Positions 21,325-32,180 of a DNA stretch of 64,000 bases are shown here, piece after piece. A program made the position numbers and the translations under genes. This DNA comes from Diphasiastrum complanatum (taxonomy: Eukaryota; Streptophyta; Lycopodiopsida; Lycopodiales; Lycopodiaceae), in the NCBI GenBank assembly GCA_029204225.1, contig CM055099.1:56703512-56767511 (forward strand). Direction: 5' to 3'. The notes under the pieces were generated by a model. That model ran no database searches and had not been told where the DNA came from. It saw only the letters and a list, made by a program, of their open reading frames with translations. Positions within the stretch are counted from its first letter, which is position 1, and the number at the start of each line of letters is the position of its first letter.

Positions 21325-22330
21325 CATGGTGAATGGCTTAAACACCATGATGTTAATTCTTCATGGAATGAATCCATTGATGGTATGAAATGGTTGCCTA
21401 TTTTTCATAAATTATCCTATTGGAGGAGTTTATTGATAAATCATCTATTGGATCCTATGCATATATTCAAAAACGTTGATGAATTACTATGGAACCACAT
21501 TATTGGCACAAAAGACAACTCTGCAACTCGTAAAGATCTACAAGTGGCCGCTAAAGTGGCCGACGTGAAAAGACCCTATTGGATTCAATACACTGAAGGT
21601 GGATATGAGATTTTATCTAGTGTGCCATGGATTCTTACAAAAGAGCAACTCTCACATGTTATGTTGTAAAACAAACGAAAACTCCAACAAGCTATGCACA
21701 TTTTTTATGCAAATCATTTACCAAAGATGGTAATTAAGTGGATTGAAATCATATGATTGGCATCAGATGTTGCAATTCATACTTCCACTTTCTATTTGAG
21801 GTCTATTTAATGATGACGTATGGAATACGCTTTACCATTTATCATCAATGATTAGGTTTGTATATCTTTTTAAACACTTGTATAAATATGTGCTAATTTT
21901 ATATTTTTATGTGCTAAACAACCTAATGCTATATCAAACTTGTAGGTGGATTTCCTTAAAAGAAATTAAAAAAAATGAATTGGATTCCATGAAAATCCAA
22001 ATGATCGAAATGGTATGTTTGTTGGAAAGATATTTTTCAACTTCCTTTTTGGATATACAAGTTCATCTTCTAGTGCATTTGGTCGAAGAAGTATCCATTG
22101 CAGGACCTGTGCACACGAGTTGGATATTCTACCTTGAGCATTTTATGAAAGTTTGAAGGGCTTCATGAGACAAAAGACAAGGCCAGAAGGTAGCATTGCA
22201 GAAGGTTGGCTTGTACAAGAATCTTTGTTTTATATCACCGAAATAATCTCACCATTGCATCCTGCAAGTATCTCATCAAGGGTCATCCACTCAGCCACCC
22301 TGCTTGTGCTAGCAAGCATCACGACGTCTG
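21325..22330 (+). pseudogene. CACTA (En/Spm) transposase relic, TNP2 and DUF4218
   Basis: Plus-strand protein fragments match the plant CACTA transposase. The first frame (to 21669) has KLSYWRSLLINHLLDPMHIF then KNVDELLWN, equivalent to the TNP2 LPYW...HNLDVMHIEKNV block. The next (about 21945-22290, with a frameshift near 22153) has LLERYFSTSFLDIQVHLLVH, HTSWIFYLEHFMK and RPEGSIAEGW, the DUF4218 region. In the intact protein these cut and join CACTA-ended transposons. Here the N-terminal TNP2 part is missing, a stop lies at 21322, spacer DNA (21670-21944) separates the parts, and no CACTA terminal repeat is seen. Confidence 0.85.
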
Positions 22331-22344
22331 TTGTAGTTGGAACA

Positions 22345-22640
22345 TCATGATGAATGATAGAACGAGAAGATTGGTCTGGTATTAGAAGAAGACATGATGG
22401 TAGAAGGTAAAAACTGAAAGTAGAAAAGACGTGGAGTGTATCAAAAAGCTATATGAAAGTTTTAGAAAGGTTCGATCATGGAAAAAATTTGCAAGAGCTT
22501 CGCTAGCACATGAGAAATGAAATCGAATTCAGCCCTTTTATAGGTGAATTTGGAGGGTCCATTAGACAAAGTACTAGTTCCATTGGTCAGTTCTAGACAA
22601 AAATTTGTAGGCATCTTCAATACTGTACATTTTCATCATA
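22345..22640 (-). promoter_or_regulatory. TATA region and 5' leader like that of element J
   Basis: On the minus strand TATAAAAGGGC (around 22532-22542) is followed by a leader with TGCTAGCGAAGCTCT, then ATGTCTTCTTCT. The same arrangement occurs at 44087-43828: TATATAAGGGC, TTGCTAGCGAAGCTCT, then ATGGCCTCCTCA. The conservation suggests a functional promoter plus start of a short-lived frame here (MSSSNTRPIF, then stop). Confidence 0.5.
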
Positions 22641-22833
22641 AGACAAGTGTGACTCACATGAATGAGGTAATCTTCAATCGGACACGATTAATATCCAAGT
22701 TACATTCATCATATTCATTGGAAAAGTGATTGACGTATCCAAATTTCAATCTAGTAATCTCGATCAATTCGGATTGGTTCCAATTGATAGTGTATGTTTG
22801 AGAGTCATAATGAACTTTCAAATTCTTTACATG

Positions 22834-23760
22834 TCAATCACATGTATGATCCGTTGTTGATAAATCATCATCCCCTTTTTGGACCATTGGCTTAATAGTC
22901 CAAGTAATTGAATCAACTTTGACTGCACACTCATGATTCTCAAAAGAGATTTTTGCGGTGCCCCAATTATGAATTACTTGCACAACTCGTAATCGTGGGC
23001 GTCCCAGTAAGACACAGTAAACATTCGGTGCGTCAGTAAGTCCATTACTACAAAAGTAATGACAAATTGAACTCCGGGCTTTTCTCATAGCTAAAAAGCA
23101 GACCACGAGATAACGAGTTGATCGCTTTTCGAAGCAGAGCATTGTCTACCATTCCCTTAGGATGGATTATTATCTGATTAGCTAGCTTAATGACAAAAGT
23201 TGTAGGTTTTGTCTTTGTAAGGCCCCAATTTGCACATAGCTTTGTTGAAATTAGGTTAACTCCTAAACCTCCATCTATCATGGCTGCTTCTTTACCAAAC
23301 TGTCTATGTTGTATTGGCAGGGTAATGTTTCGTTGCTCACACTTTCCAAGGCTGCTGCTACATTGAGCACTTCATTTGATTTTTCAAATCTAGCACAAAA
23401 GAGTGGCTAAATTGTTGGCTCGATCTGAGTTAACTTTTTCACTAATACTTCTTTTGCTTTTGGCACCATCTTAAGAAATTCTTGCAATGTTTGTGCTGCT
23501 TCAGGTTCTGTCATCTTGAAAGATTCTTCATGATGGTGCAATTGAGTATTAACATCCGTTCATGGATTATGTAAATTTGATTTGACACAAGTGAAGAATG
23601 GACTTTGGTTGCTGCTTTAGCTGCTTCTAATTCTTCTTCTTGCAATTGTTTAATCCACTGTCTCATATTTTGGTATCTCTTCTTTTCTGAGTTGAGATTC
23701 AGAATTACACCCTTGATGTAGTTGTGGGCAAATTCCTTGAGACAAACATTAACAATAAGT
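22834..23760 (-). pseudogene. Gypsy gag-protease fragment
   Basis: Minus strand. An upstream segment (23511-23760) has FAHNYIKGVILNLN and a helical, acidic QEEELEAAKAA stretch, likely gag. Next, 23281-23150 has the aspartic protease start IDGGLGVNLIS with DGG as active site and TKPTTFVIKLANQ; 23060-22900, in another frame, has VYCVLLGRPRLR and HNWG, the protease C-terminal block. Frameshifts separate these, so no full protein is made. RT and integrase are missing. It abuts a leader and promoter like that of J, which suggests the same element family. Confidence 0.75.
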
Positions 23761-23764
23761 TGCG

Positions 23765-24159
23765 AGGGTCGTGGCATCCTGCGTGCGTAAGCCCATAGCC
23801 CAATGAGCACTTGTAAACTAAACTTTGGGCCATATGATTAGAATAATAGTAAAAGGCCAAAGTTTAAGTTGAACTTAGTAAGGAGGGGTGTGCTTCTTTG
23901 TACACCATAGATTAGTTTGTGTTTCTTGTGAAGGGTGTGGATTTCAATCCCACCTCCTTGCAAGTAGCCAATAGGAAGCAAGGGGCAAGGGCACCTATTG
24001 TACACCATTAGAGAATCAATACAATTTTGAATAGGGAAAACTCTACTCATTTTGGTGCCTCTCCTCTCTCGTGGCTCCTGCCCTCTTCTCGATCTCTCTT
24101 CCCCTCTCTATTTCTTGGTTCTTAATCTCTCTCTCTCCCCCTCCTCTTCTTGGAAGATC

Positions 24160-24251
<92 letters not shown>

Positions 24252-24486
24252 ATCTCCATCGGTGGTTAATGTAGGTGGTTGATCTAGCATAGATATGGAT
24301 GATGTTGTTAGAGATTAAGATTTGTCTTGCACTTATTTTCATTTCATTGTAATTCTGGTTCTGCTCTGTGTGCTAGGCTTGACCACTATACTACTACAAT
24401 GAGAGCCAATGGGTGGGAGAAGAACAAATAAACAGTGGTTATGTGAGAAACGTTCTGATTCCACCCTGTGGCAGAATCATCAAACA
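23765..24486 (+). mobile_element. LTR G copy 2 (plus orientation)
   Basis: Starts within GCGTAAGCCCATAGCCCAATG, the reverse of the G block at 13550. It continues through a CCAATAGGAAGCAAGGGGCA region shared with 37980, then a (TC)n tract (the reverse of the GA tract in other copies), and ends ATCATCAAACA just before a primer site. The left end is truncated against the gypsy gag fragment. Confidence 0.65.
24163..24249. repeat. (TC)n microsatellite within LTR G
   Basis: About 87 bases of nearly pure TC. Confidence 0.97.
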
Positions 24487-24505
24487 TTTGGCGCCATCAC
24501 CGAGC
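24487..24505 (+). promoter_or_regulatory. Gypsy-type primer binding site, G copy 2
   Basis: TTTGGCGCCATCACCGAGC follows the LTR end. It resembles the TTTGGCGCCGTTGCCGGGGA site of Athila/Tat-type plant gypsy elements, with a few changes. Confidence 0.7.
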
Positions 24506-24707
24506 TTGCAAAACACAACTCACAAACTTATCCTAAATCTGTTACTTTGAAAATGTTTCAGCTGAGGCCCCACACAAACACTAAGAAACATATTAATGCA
24601 GACCATTTTGATCTACTAATCTATTACTATCTTGACATCCACTGACTTTTTCGAAAAAACAAAATTTTTTTTTTCTCTAGATTTCACTTCTAGAGATAGA
24701 AGTGGTT

Positions 24708-24721
24708 CAAGGGGGGAAGAA
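24708..24721 (+). promoter_or_regulatory. Polypurine tract before LTR K copy 2
   Basis: CAAGGGGGGAAGAA directly precedes TGTTATGTCC, a typical gypsy 3' LTR junction. The 200 bases between the G primer site and this tract hold no recognisable gene. Confidence 0.75.
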
Positions 24722-25225
24722 TGTTATGTCCATGTCCCGTACAAGGGAATCAGAATAATTTTTGACGTGGATAGCCGGTCACTCCAGCTGTATGTGATTA
24801 TTAGTTATGCTACGTCATTTCGGACGTGGTCGTATCAAGTAATTAATAATCATATGAGGGCCCAGACCTATAATTGGACATAGGAGCACATGCATAGTGA
24901 AGACTGTTTAAATGCAAGAATAGGATGTCAATAGCTCAATTAAGGTTGCATAGGAGTCCTAGAGAAAATATTCTCTCACTCTTGGAGATGATATATCCTA
25001 TGGAAACTCGTCCATCCTCCTATTGTGAATTATGATTCTTGAGCCGATTTCTCCTCTCCTCTCTTGTGTTCTTCACTGCGGCTTGGGGGTGGATTGGTTA
25101 GGGTATTTACTAGCCTCTCCATATTGGTTGGGTGGTTCATGCTCCATAGGTGTCCTTTTGGTTTGCATGTGACAGAATTCTTGAAGATCTTCACTTTGCG
25201 ATCATTATAGAGAGGCACTGTCTTC
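24722..25225 (+). mobile_element. LTR K copy 2 (3' LTR of a gypsy-type element)
   Basis: Begins TGTTATGTCCATGTCCCG after a polypurine tract. It aligns with copies at 4572 and 18080. The homology to copy 3 ends after CGATCATTATAG, near 25212-25225, taken as the approximate right edge. A CTACGTCATTTCGGACGTGG block carries two ACGT cores. Confidence 0.7.
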
Positions 25226-25229
25226 ATCA

Positions 25230-25700
25230 AGGTCTTCAGTATAAACAAGCGGGTGAGGAGAGATGGGAGCATCAGAAACAAAAGGGGTAGTGACAGTAGG
25301 AGAAATACCATTTTCATTTTTCAAACACATGAACATGAACACTTTTCTAATGTGCGAATTGCAGAACTTTTCTTCTTTTTTAAACTTTTCAGCAAAATCA
25401 TTAAGACGACTATAAAGATTTTCCACAAGGCTCAACGGTTGTTTTTTTTTAACAAACTTAAGATAAAACTTTACTTAATCAATGGTCTCTAGCAAATCAA
25501 ACAAGCAAAAAATCTTATCCTCATGTCCAGCAGAAGCACAAGTATCCCTATCAGTGTTAATGATAAATTTATGTAACTCACTGACCTTTTTCATACAACA
25601 GATAATAGTCTAAACAAAAAAGTTAGGTGGAGGTAGGGGCTCCCCATAACCCAAAGAGGTAGCGTCCTAGAACCATCCTGTGGACTAAGCCATAAAACAA
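25230..25700 (-). pseudogene. Decayed coding region, minus strand, unrecognised
   Basis: From about 25700 down, one minus-strand frame reads LGYGEPLPPPNFFV, then MKKVSELHKFIINTDRDTCA, KIFCLFDLLETID and LVENLYSRLNDFAEKFKKEE, interrupted only by three TAG/TAA codons. The second half is rich in Lys, Glu and Leu and looks helical. No family recognised. By location it may be a transposon protein. Confidence 0.35.
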
Positions 25701-25917
25701 GGACCTTTGTTAGCTTATGAATCGGATAAAAGGTAAGAGCTTCAGTACTATCCCAACCAAGGAATAGTTAGATTTACACCACCTGGATGCATAGAGAGAG
25801 ATACAAGACTGCACTTAGTTCCTCTTGACAAAGCAAGACTGAAGCACTTTAAAGTCCAATACGTGCTTTATTAAGAAAGGTGATGAGATCCTAGCTAACA
25901 CTTATTCCTAATTCTGC

Positions 25918-26080
25918 ATGTTCTACAAGACTAATTTGTGTGCCCATTGGGTTGGGCTTATACACGCAGGAAGCCAGTGCCCTCACACTTATTACTCTAT
26001 TGGTACACTGTACTGTGGTGGGGCCTACTTGTTAAGCTTAGCCAGTAGTACTTTAGTGGCGGGACCCACTACGTGCCCAC
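25918..26080 (-). mobile_element. LTR G fragment, copy 3
   Basis: TGCCCATTGGGTTGGGCTTA, CAGGAAGCCAGTGCC and TGTACTGTGGTGGGGCC match 13545-13640 closely. Only the outermost part of the LTR is present. Confidence 0.65.
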
Positions 26081-27048
26081 AACACACTATTCTTGAAAGT
26101 AGCAGTTTCAGAAATTAATGAGAATCTTATATGGGTACCATGAAAATTATTGTTGGAGCTAGCTTATAGGTTGATGCCCAAGAAAAATAGTTGATACAAC
26201 AAGATAATAATCACCAACAAATCTTATCATGTCAGATGTCTTCATGTGAATTCAATGACAAGTTGGTACTTAGCAATTTCAAATGTATGTATCTCATCTT
26301 TGGGCAACTTGTTGCTTTGAGCAACTAACTTGTTGTCTGTAGCTATCCCATGTAATAAATTCTATTTCTATCAAATCAACATCATATTAACGTTCTCATG
26401 CTATAAAATATTGGTAATGGACAATATCATGCTGTAATTTTCCAATTTCTTACATCTCTTCAAATAAAATCAACTATAACCATGTTGAAAAAATAATATA
26501 CAAACATTCATATAATTAATCATGGATTATGTTGTCTAATACAACGATATTATAATCATCAGCAAATTTTATTAATTTCGTTGATATCATATTTCTAATT
26601 ACACAATATAAATTTATGAAGATCATGCACATATTTCAAAATCAAAATATACATCCATTGCTCAAATGATTTTCAACACAATTTAGTATCTAATATTATA
26701 TCTTGAATGTCTTCCCATATTACTGAACTTCTAACATTTACATATAGTAACAATACGACAATATGACTTGGCCTTTGTGGTACATTGTTCTTGTTTTTTT
26801 TGTATACAAGTGTCACAAGTCTCTTGTAGAAGGGCAGATTTTACTACCATTTTGGGGACTTTTTTATGTTTTCTAGTCTTAGAGCTTTGTGGAGTTGTAT
26901 TTTCATTAGCTCAATGATATAGCAACTCCTTTCTTGTTAAAATGTTGGTCCCCAAATGATGTGATTGATCACACTACTCTTCCACGTCGTCATTTCCCTC
27001 CACTATATTGTGATGAATAGTTATCTTTACGATTGTTGATTATTAATA
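26081..27048. other. AT-rich, no gene recognised
   Basis: Two diverged copies of a motif (TACAACAAGATAATAATCA at about 26196, TACAACGATATTATAATCA at about 26540) suggest an old internal duplication. Nothing else can be supported. Confidence 0.45.
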
Positions 27049-27178
27049 TGTCTATTGGTTAGTTACTTATATTGTCATATGTGTGTGTGTGCTTGTCTAT
27101 TGGTTAGTTACTTCTATTGTCATATGTGTGTGTGTGTCTCTGTGTGTGTGGGCTTGCGCGCAAGTGCGCACACTTGAT
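27049..27178. repeat. 45-bp tandem pair with (TG)n and CTTGCGCGCAAG palindrome
   Basis: TGTCTATTGGTTAGTTACTT plus a (TG)n run is repeated at 27049 and 27094. It is followed by a further TG run and the perfect 12-base palindrome CTTGCGCGCAAG near 27153-27164. Alternating purine-pyrimidine stretches favour Z-DNA. Confidence 0.85.
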
Positions 27179-27496
27179 TTATCAATATGGTATTTTGATG
27201 AAGATGCACCTGAAAATAAATAATCTACAAATAATGCTATTAGAATACACTGAAATATGCTTAGATGAGGGAGTGTTAAAATAAATATCATCATCGTGAA
27301 CACATTTATTAAATATCTAGTTGAATTGATTTAGTATAAATGTGAACATATTTATTGTATATCTAGTTAAAATATTGGTCCCCAAATGGCCTGATTTAGC
27401 ACACGACTCTTCAATGTCGTCGTCTTCCTCCACCATGTAACGGGCAGTTATGTTCTCCATTGTTTGTTATGTTCTCCGTTAGTTACTTCTGTGTCA

Positions 27497-27498
<2 letters not shown>

Positions 27499-27537
<39 letters not shown>
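27499..27537. repeat. (TC)n microsatellite in segment L
   Basis: About 39 bases of TC. The reverse copy at 55705-55778 is longer. Confidence 0.97.
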
Positions 27538-27539
<2 letters not shown>

Positions 27540-27541
27540 TA

Positions 27542-27793
27542 TTAGCAATAATCTTGGCCACATTCACAAGATGGGATGTCTGATGAGGCTTCACCAAACA
27601 CATGTTCACTGACATCTGCAAAATCCAGCGTCAACGTCAAAAATCCAAGAGCCCTTTGCTTACCCTGCCTTGACTGTGCAAGCATAATGATGAGAAAGTT
27701 TCTTGTATCTACGCACTGCAAATAATGCATTAACGCCTCCTGTGAATGCTCGAATTGACCCTTGTAGTGTTGCTTAGCTTTCTTTTTGTACAA
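27542..27793 (-). pseudogene. Conserved open frame of segment L, unrecognised
   Basis: On the minus strand 83 codons ending in a stop, with blocks HYKGQFEHSQEALMHYLQCV, FLIIMLAQSRQGKQ and SDIPSCECGQDYC. The second copy (55511-55699, plus strand) keeps the same frame and the same stop with about two amino acid changes over 62 codons. It could be the last exon of a captured gene, or chance. The sequence GGTAAGC...TTTTGCAG inside it could be spliced as a 48-base intron, but that is very short for a plant. The family is not recognised. Confidence 0.35.
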
Positions 27794-28450
27794 TTAATCA
27801 ATCAGCCCTTCCAACACAGTGGTGGAGCAGGTTCTGATGCTATCATCGTCACTGCTCTGGTCAATAATATAGCTCCAGGACAATATACGATCCAGTTTTG
27901 CAAACTTATTTTGGAAATCAATTTAATTGAAGGCAGCTGCTGCTCACAAGCAGTGAACAGTCGCTGCTCCAAACTTGGGCAGTAGGACACACACTACACA
28001 GTACCAACAGTTGCTATTTTTTGCAGCCTGAGACAGTCGATGTTTCTTTTTCAGCTGGAGGGTACTAAATTTCGGCCAGTCGCTAAATTTTTTCCCACAA
28101 TCGCTGATCCAGGAAATACCAAGTCATTGTAGAAGAATGCTGAGCTGACCTTTAATGACATCATTCAAGTGTATTCTATCCTTTTGTTTCCTGCTTTTCT
28201 GTTTGCATTTCAAGTTTTTGCTTAAAGATAGCACCATATTTACTTTGCACCCGTACTTGGATTGTGGCTACATTTTTGTCATTCCCTTGTGTTCTATTTT
28301 GGTGAAGAGACTGAAGCTGACAACAACCCCAATCCTCTGTAGCCTGTACTCCTATTATTTTATTACAGTTTCCTAACTTCATTTATTACCACCATTACTT
28401 TCTAATTTTGTTGGCATTGTATTGCAGTTTTGCAAGGCAATCTTAATGTT

Positions 28451-30854
28451 TATCTCAGTTGGTCAATGGAATTGTTACAAAAATAGACATTTTGACTCTG
28501 ATTGTGAAATACAAGAAAATTGAAACAATTGATGCAACATGTAATTGAATAGCAGATCACACAAAAAGCTTGGACTTTTATAAGGACTTTAACTCCCTCA
28601 TTTAAATTTGTACATTTTGATTCATATTAGAAGTTAATAATGATTAAAAAATACTTTTATGGTCTTTGTATTTAACAAGAACTAAAATGATGCGCACTTT
28701 GTTGAAAGTTTATTATGAGCCACTCAAAGAATTTTTTAAAGCCTAGAACCAAATTAATTATTTTTAGAATCTTAAATTAAAAATATTTAAGTACTAGAGT
28801 GAACCCTCTATATATGTTACCTCTACATACATTAACCCTGGCTATTAGTTAATTTTTGGCTACTCCTAAGGATTTTACGCAATAAAAATGTTAACAATTA
28901 TTTGTTAACAGAATTTACTCCCACCTTCAAGAAATTGACTTGATTAAATGTTATTTTACAGATAGGGGAGGGTTATGTCCAACAATTTGGGTTTTTAGGG
29001 CACATTTCTTTTAGGGCGTTTTGCTAGCCCCCATCCGTCAGATGCAAGATTCCGTCCATAAATGTTTGCATTATTATTCTGATTCCCTGGATATATGTTC
29101 CCTTGAAATATGTTAATTTTTTTTTTCCCACACTGTTTATCTGTTATAGTGTTAACCCTCTATATTAGTTACCTTTTTATTACTCCCGAGGCCAAACATT
29201 CATCCAGGGTGCACTATAATTTATGTGAAAAATGAAAATCTATAATTTAATATTTGATAGGCTCATGCCCTATAAGGGCTTAAACATGTAGGTTATGAGA
29301 GCTTGCAAAAAAAAAAGAATTAGTAGGTGAATTAAAAAACTGGTAGGCTTTTTTCTATGCATCATAGGTTTTTGGCAAGCAATGTTCCCCTCTCCTCTTC
29401 TTGCATTCATCCCTAGGCTCTTAACCTCCATGATGCTTTATCATCATCACAAACAATAATAATCAAATAAAGATTATCTATATGCATTCACAAAATTACT
29501 TTATATATGTTTCTCTGTTGTTGTCATACTGACACACACTTTGAATAAAAGTAAATCATTGAGGTAATAAAAGTAAATGCTAACCATAATATGATACTTT
29601 GAAGACTACTAGGATTTGAGAATAACTAATATACCTTGCATCAAATTTTACACAATCACATTTTATATTAGAATAATTGTGGCAATGCCTTTGTAGAGTA
29701 TACGATAATGTTCTTGTTATGTTGCTCAATATTACTCGTTGTATAACTTGTACTTGAAAGAATAGTACCTAATTATTTCACATAAATGCCACCTAATTTT
29801 GGAGACATTAATGAACTCATATTGCTCAATTTGATTGGCTATAACATCACTAAAGCCAATAAGATGATACGTGCAAGACAATAGTTGGTTAGCATGATAG
29901 CCACATAGACACATGCAATTACCAAAGGCAGTCAGTCACTCCATTACCTTTTAGTCACTCCAAAATTAACAAATAGTATCCCATTGAGCATAATACCATT
30001 ACTTGTTTGTCATTTTGATATTAACAAATAGGACCCCCATTGAGCATAATACTCAATATATTTCCAATCCCATATTCTGACAATGTTAAAGCAATAGTTT
30101 TCTTGTTTTTAAAAACATGGACAATACCAATTTTGGCCACAAATAAAAATTTCATGACTTGGACGTAGACAAACAAGTTTGTAAAGTTGTTCATCACATC
30201 AAGATGGTCATCTAAAATATATACAATCTTCTGTCCATGACTACGTTTGAGTCTATTAGACCTAGAAACAACTTCCTAATTCAAAAGTTGTTGACGAGCA
30301 ATTTTTTGGAACTGCTTAAACTACTTCAAATCGCCATAACTTTAATATGCCACTTCCAATTCAAGTGCTATAGAAAACAAAAATGACTTAATTTTCGTCA
30401 TTTACGTGTCAATGTCTATACTGATTACTTTTGGAGAACATGAAAATTCATTAATTTTTTCAACCTTTTCTTGGCCTTGTAGGCCTATTATTTGACAATT
30501 TTTTTTCTATTAAAACTAGGAAGTTTGCAAGAGAAGGAAAAATGGTTTGCATGCTGAGTTTCCATGTAGGCTGCTTGCTAGAAGTACATGTTATTGAATT
30601 TTTATCTCTATATGTAGTTTATTTGAGAAAGAAGCCTACTAGTGCAGTACATGCATGGATGTCAATGAGTGGTAATTAGCATTGAAGGCTATTACCAAGC
30701 TATTCTCTAGTTGAGAAAATGTTCTTTAACCATGATAGGCTTGTTGAAGCTTGCTATTCTGATTGATGTACATGTATAAGAGGTTTTTTTTGAATTTCTT
30801 ATTCAAATCCCTGAGATACCTACAAGAAATGGGTTGTTGCACATGAAAACCTTT
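28451..30854. other. AT-rich, no gene recognised
   Basis: A stretch near 29445-29580 (AATAATCAAATAAAGATTAT, CTATATGCATTCACAAAAT) matches 52488-52640 in reverse, extending the homology of segment L. The rest has only short chance frames. The last bases before 30855 are the host sequence of element B1, probably the 3' internal part of element H. Confidence 0.5.
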
Positions 30855-30859
30855 AACTA
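30855..30859. repeat. Target site duplication AACTA, left, element B1
   Basis: Matches 36856-36860. Confidence 0.93.
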
Positions 30860-31550
30860 TGTGAAAAATTGCCTACATTGGCAAATCTAGCCATGTAGAA
30901 TATTGTACATTTTGTCAATATTGTTTGTTGGTTACTTGAATGGCCAAAGTGCCACTTGTACATACACACCTAAAGTAGGTTACCACGAGTCAAGAGGAGT
31001 GGTTGTGTCTATTTGGTAGTGATTCCTACTTTGTAGGATCTAGACCATGATTTATGATGAGATTTGTACCTACCATGCACCTACCAAGCATGACTCTTGG
31101 ATCTAGACTAGGGTTTTCACATTAGGGCAAGAAAGTGGAGTCTACTTCCTTATTACATGCTGGATTTTCACCTAACTTTGCAAAGGAAGTGTGTTTTACT
31201 ATGTATTTCCATTCTCCATAGTGAGAAGATAGAAACTTTTTGGAGCCTCAAGGAGAAACTCGAGTTTCCTCTCATTGTATGGTGATTACTCTATTTTTCC
31301 AATGAAACCCAGCTTTGGCACTTTGTAAACACTGTCTACAGGCCGTACTACAGCCTTCTTTCCACACGTGTGGAGTTGGATTAGACTATTTGATCAATGC
31401 TTTGATTGTCTCTACTTGTTTCCTATCAAGCTGCTAAACTAGATCTTGTTTTCTGATGACTAGTTTCTGATAGATTGTTTAACAAGCATACAATCACCTT
31501 CTGGATCATTCAAAGATCCATTTATGGTCCTTAGTACTGTACTTTTCACA
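30860..31550 (+). repeat. 5' LTR of B1
   Basis: 691 bp, TGTG...CACA ends. It contains GGCCGTACTACAGCC followed by TTTCCACACGTGTGGA near 31343-31372. Confidence 0.96.
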
Positions 31551-31562
31551 TGGTATCAGAGC
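31551..31562 (+). promoter_or_regulatory. Primer binding site of B1
   Basis: TGGTATCAGAGC immediately after the LTR. Confidence 0.94.
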
Positions 31563-32180
31563 CAAGTACAAGGCCATTGATCTGTATTTGAATCTAATCC
31601 AGTTTTAGCAGGTTTTGGTGCAAAAAGCTAGTATTGGAAGGGCGAGCTGGTATCCAGGTTTTGGTGAGGGGATTTGATCCCAAACTTTTTCAGGATCAAA
31701 ATCCGTACTGTTCACACGTGTGGGCATCTCTGAACCAGCATTTAATAACCCATATTCATTGGATCATAGAAAATTCATATGGTGACAGTTTGATGTAATT
31801 TTTCGTGCAAATCCTAGGATAAGCTACCAAGATCACTTGCCATTGATTAGTTTTGAATTTGTTTCATGAAAACTAATTAATCTAGGCTGATTTAAGACCT
31901 TCTTAAAGTGGAAACCAGGTCTTGAAAGTACATCAAAGTGAATGAAGAGATAGAGTTAGTTTTTGTCCAAGAATAGCCAAGATTGGCAAGATTTGCTTGA
32001 GTGTAGTTTTCATCTCATCTTATCTTCATTCCAGCTTGTGAGGGAGTGATAGAACTGTGATTACAAATCCATCTGTTGGATTAGAAGTCAACATTTGAGT
32101 GAAACACTGCAATTTTGAAACCTTTGTGAGTTTCAGGTCCAAACAAATCTATATCTTGTGTGTAGAATCTTGCTAGTATG
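31563..32180 (+). other. Untranslated leader of B1
   Basis: About 620 bases between primer site and gag start. Contains CCGTACTGTTCACACGTGTG (31702-31721). No long open frame. Copies in B2 (56951-57570) and B3 (38351-38876) are nearly identical. Confidence 0.85.

Larger units (their letters stand above)
27470..28450. repeat. Duplicated segment L, copy 1
   Basis: Matches 54880-55800 in reverse orientation, including the (TC)n/(GA)n tract and its flank GTTACTTCTGTGTCACATC. The part at 27542-27740 is about 98% identical by eye between copies, while the rest shows more changes and several indels. Confidence 0.8.

Noticed and set aside
22834-23760. Endogenous pararetrovirus as source of the protease fragment
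   Set aside because: The DGG active site and the LLGRPRLR...HNWG block fit plant gypsy proteases, and the related J locus has a gypsy integrase end, which pararetroviruses lack.
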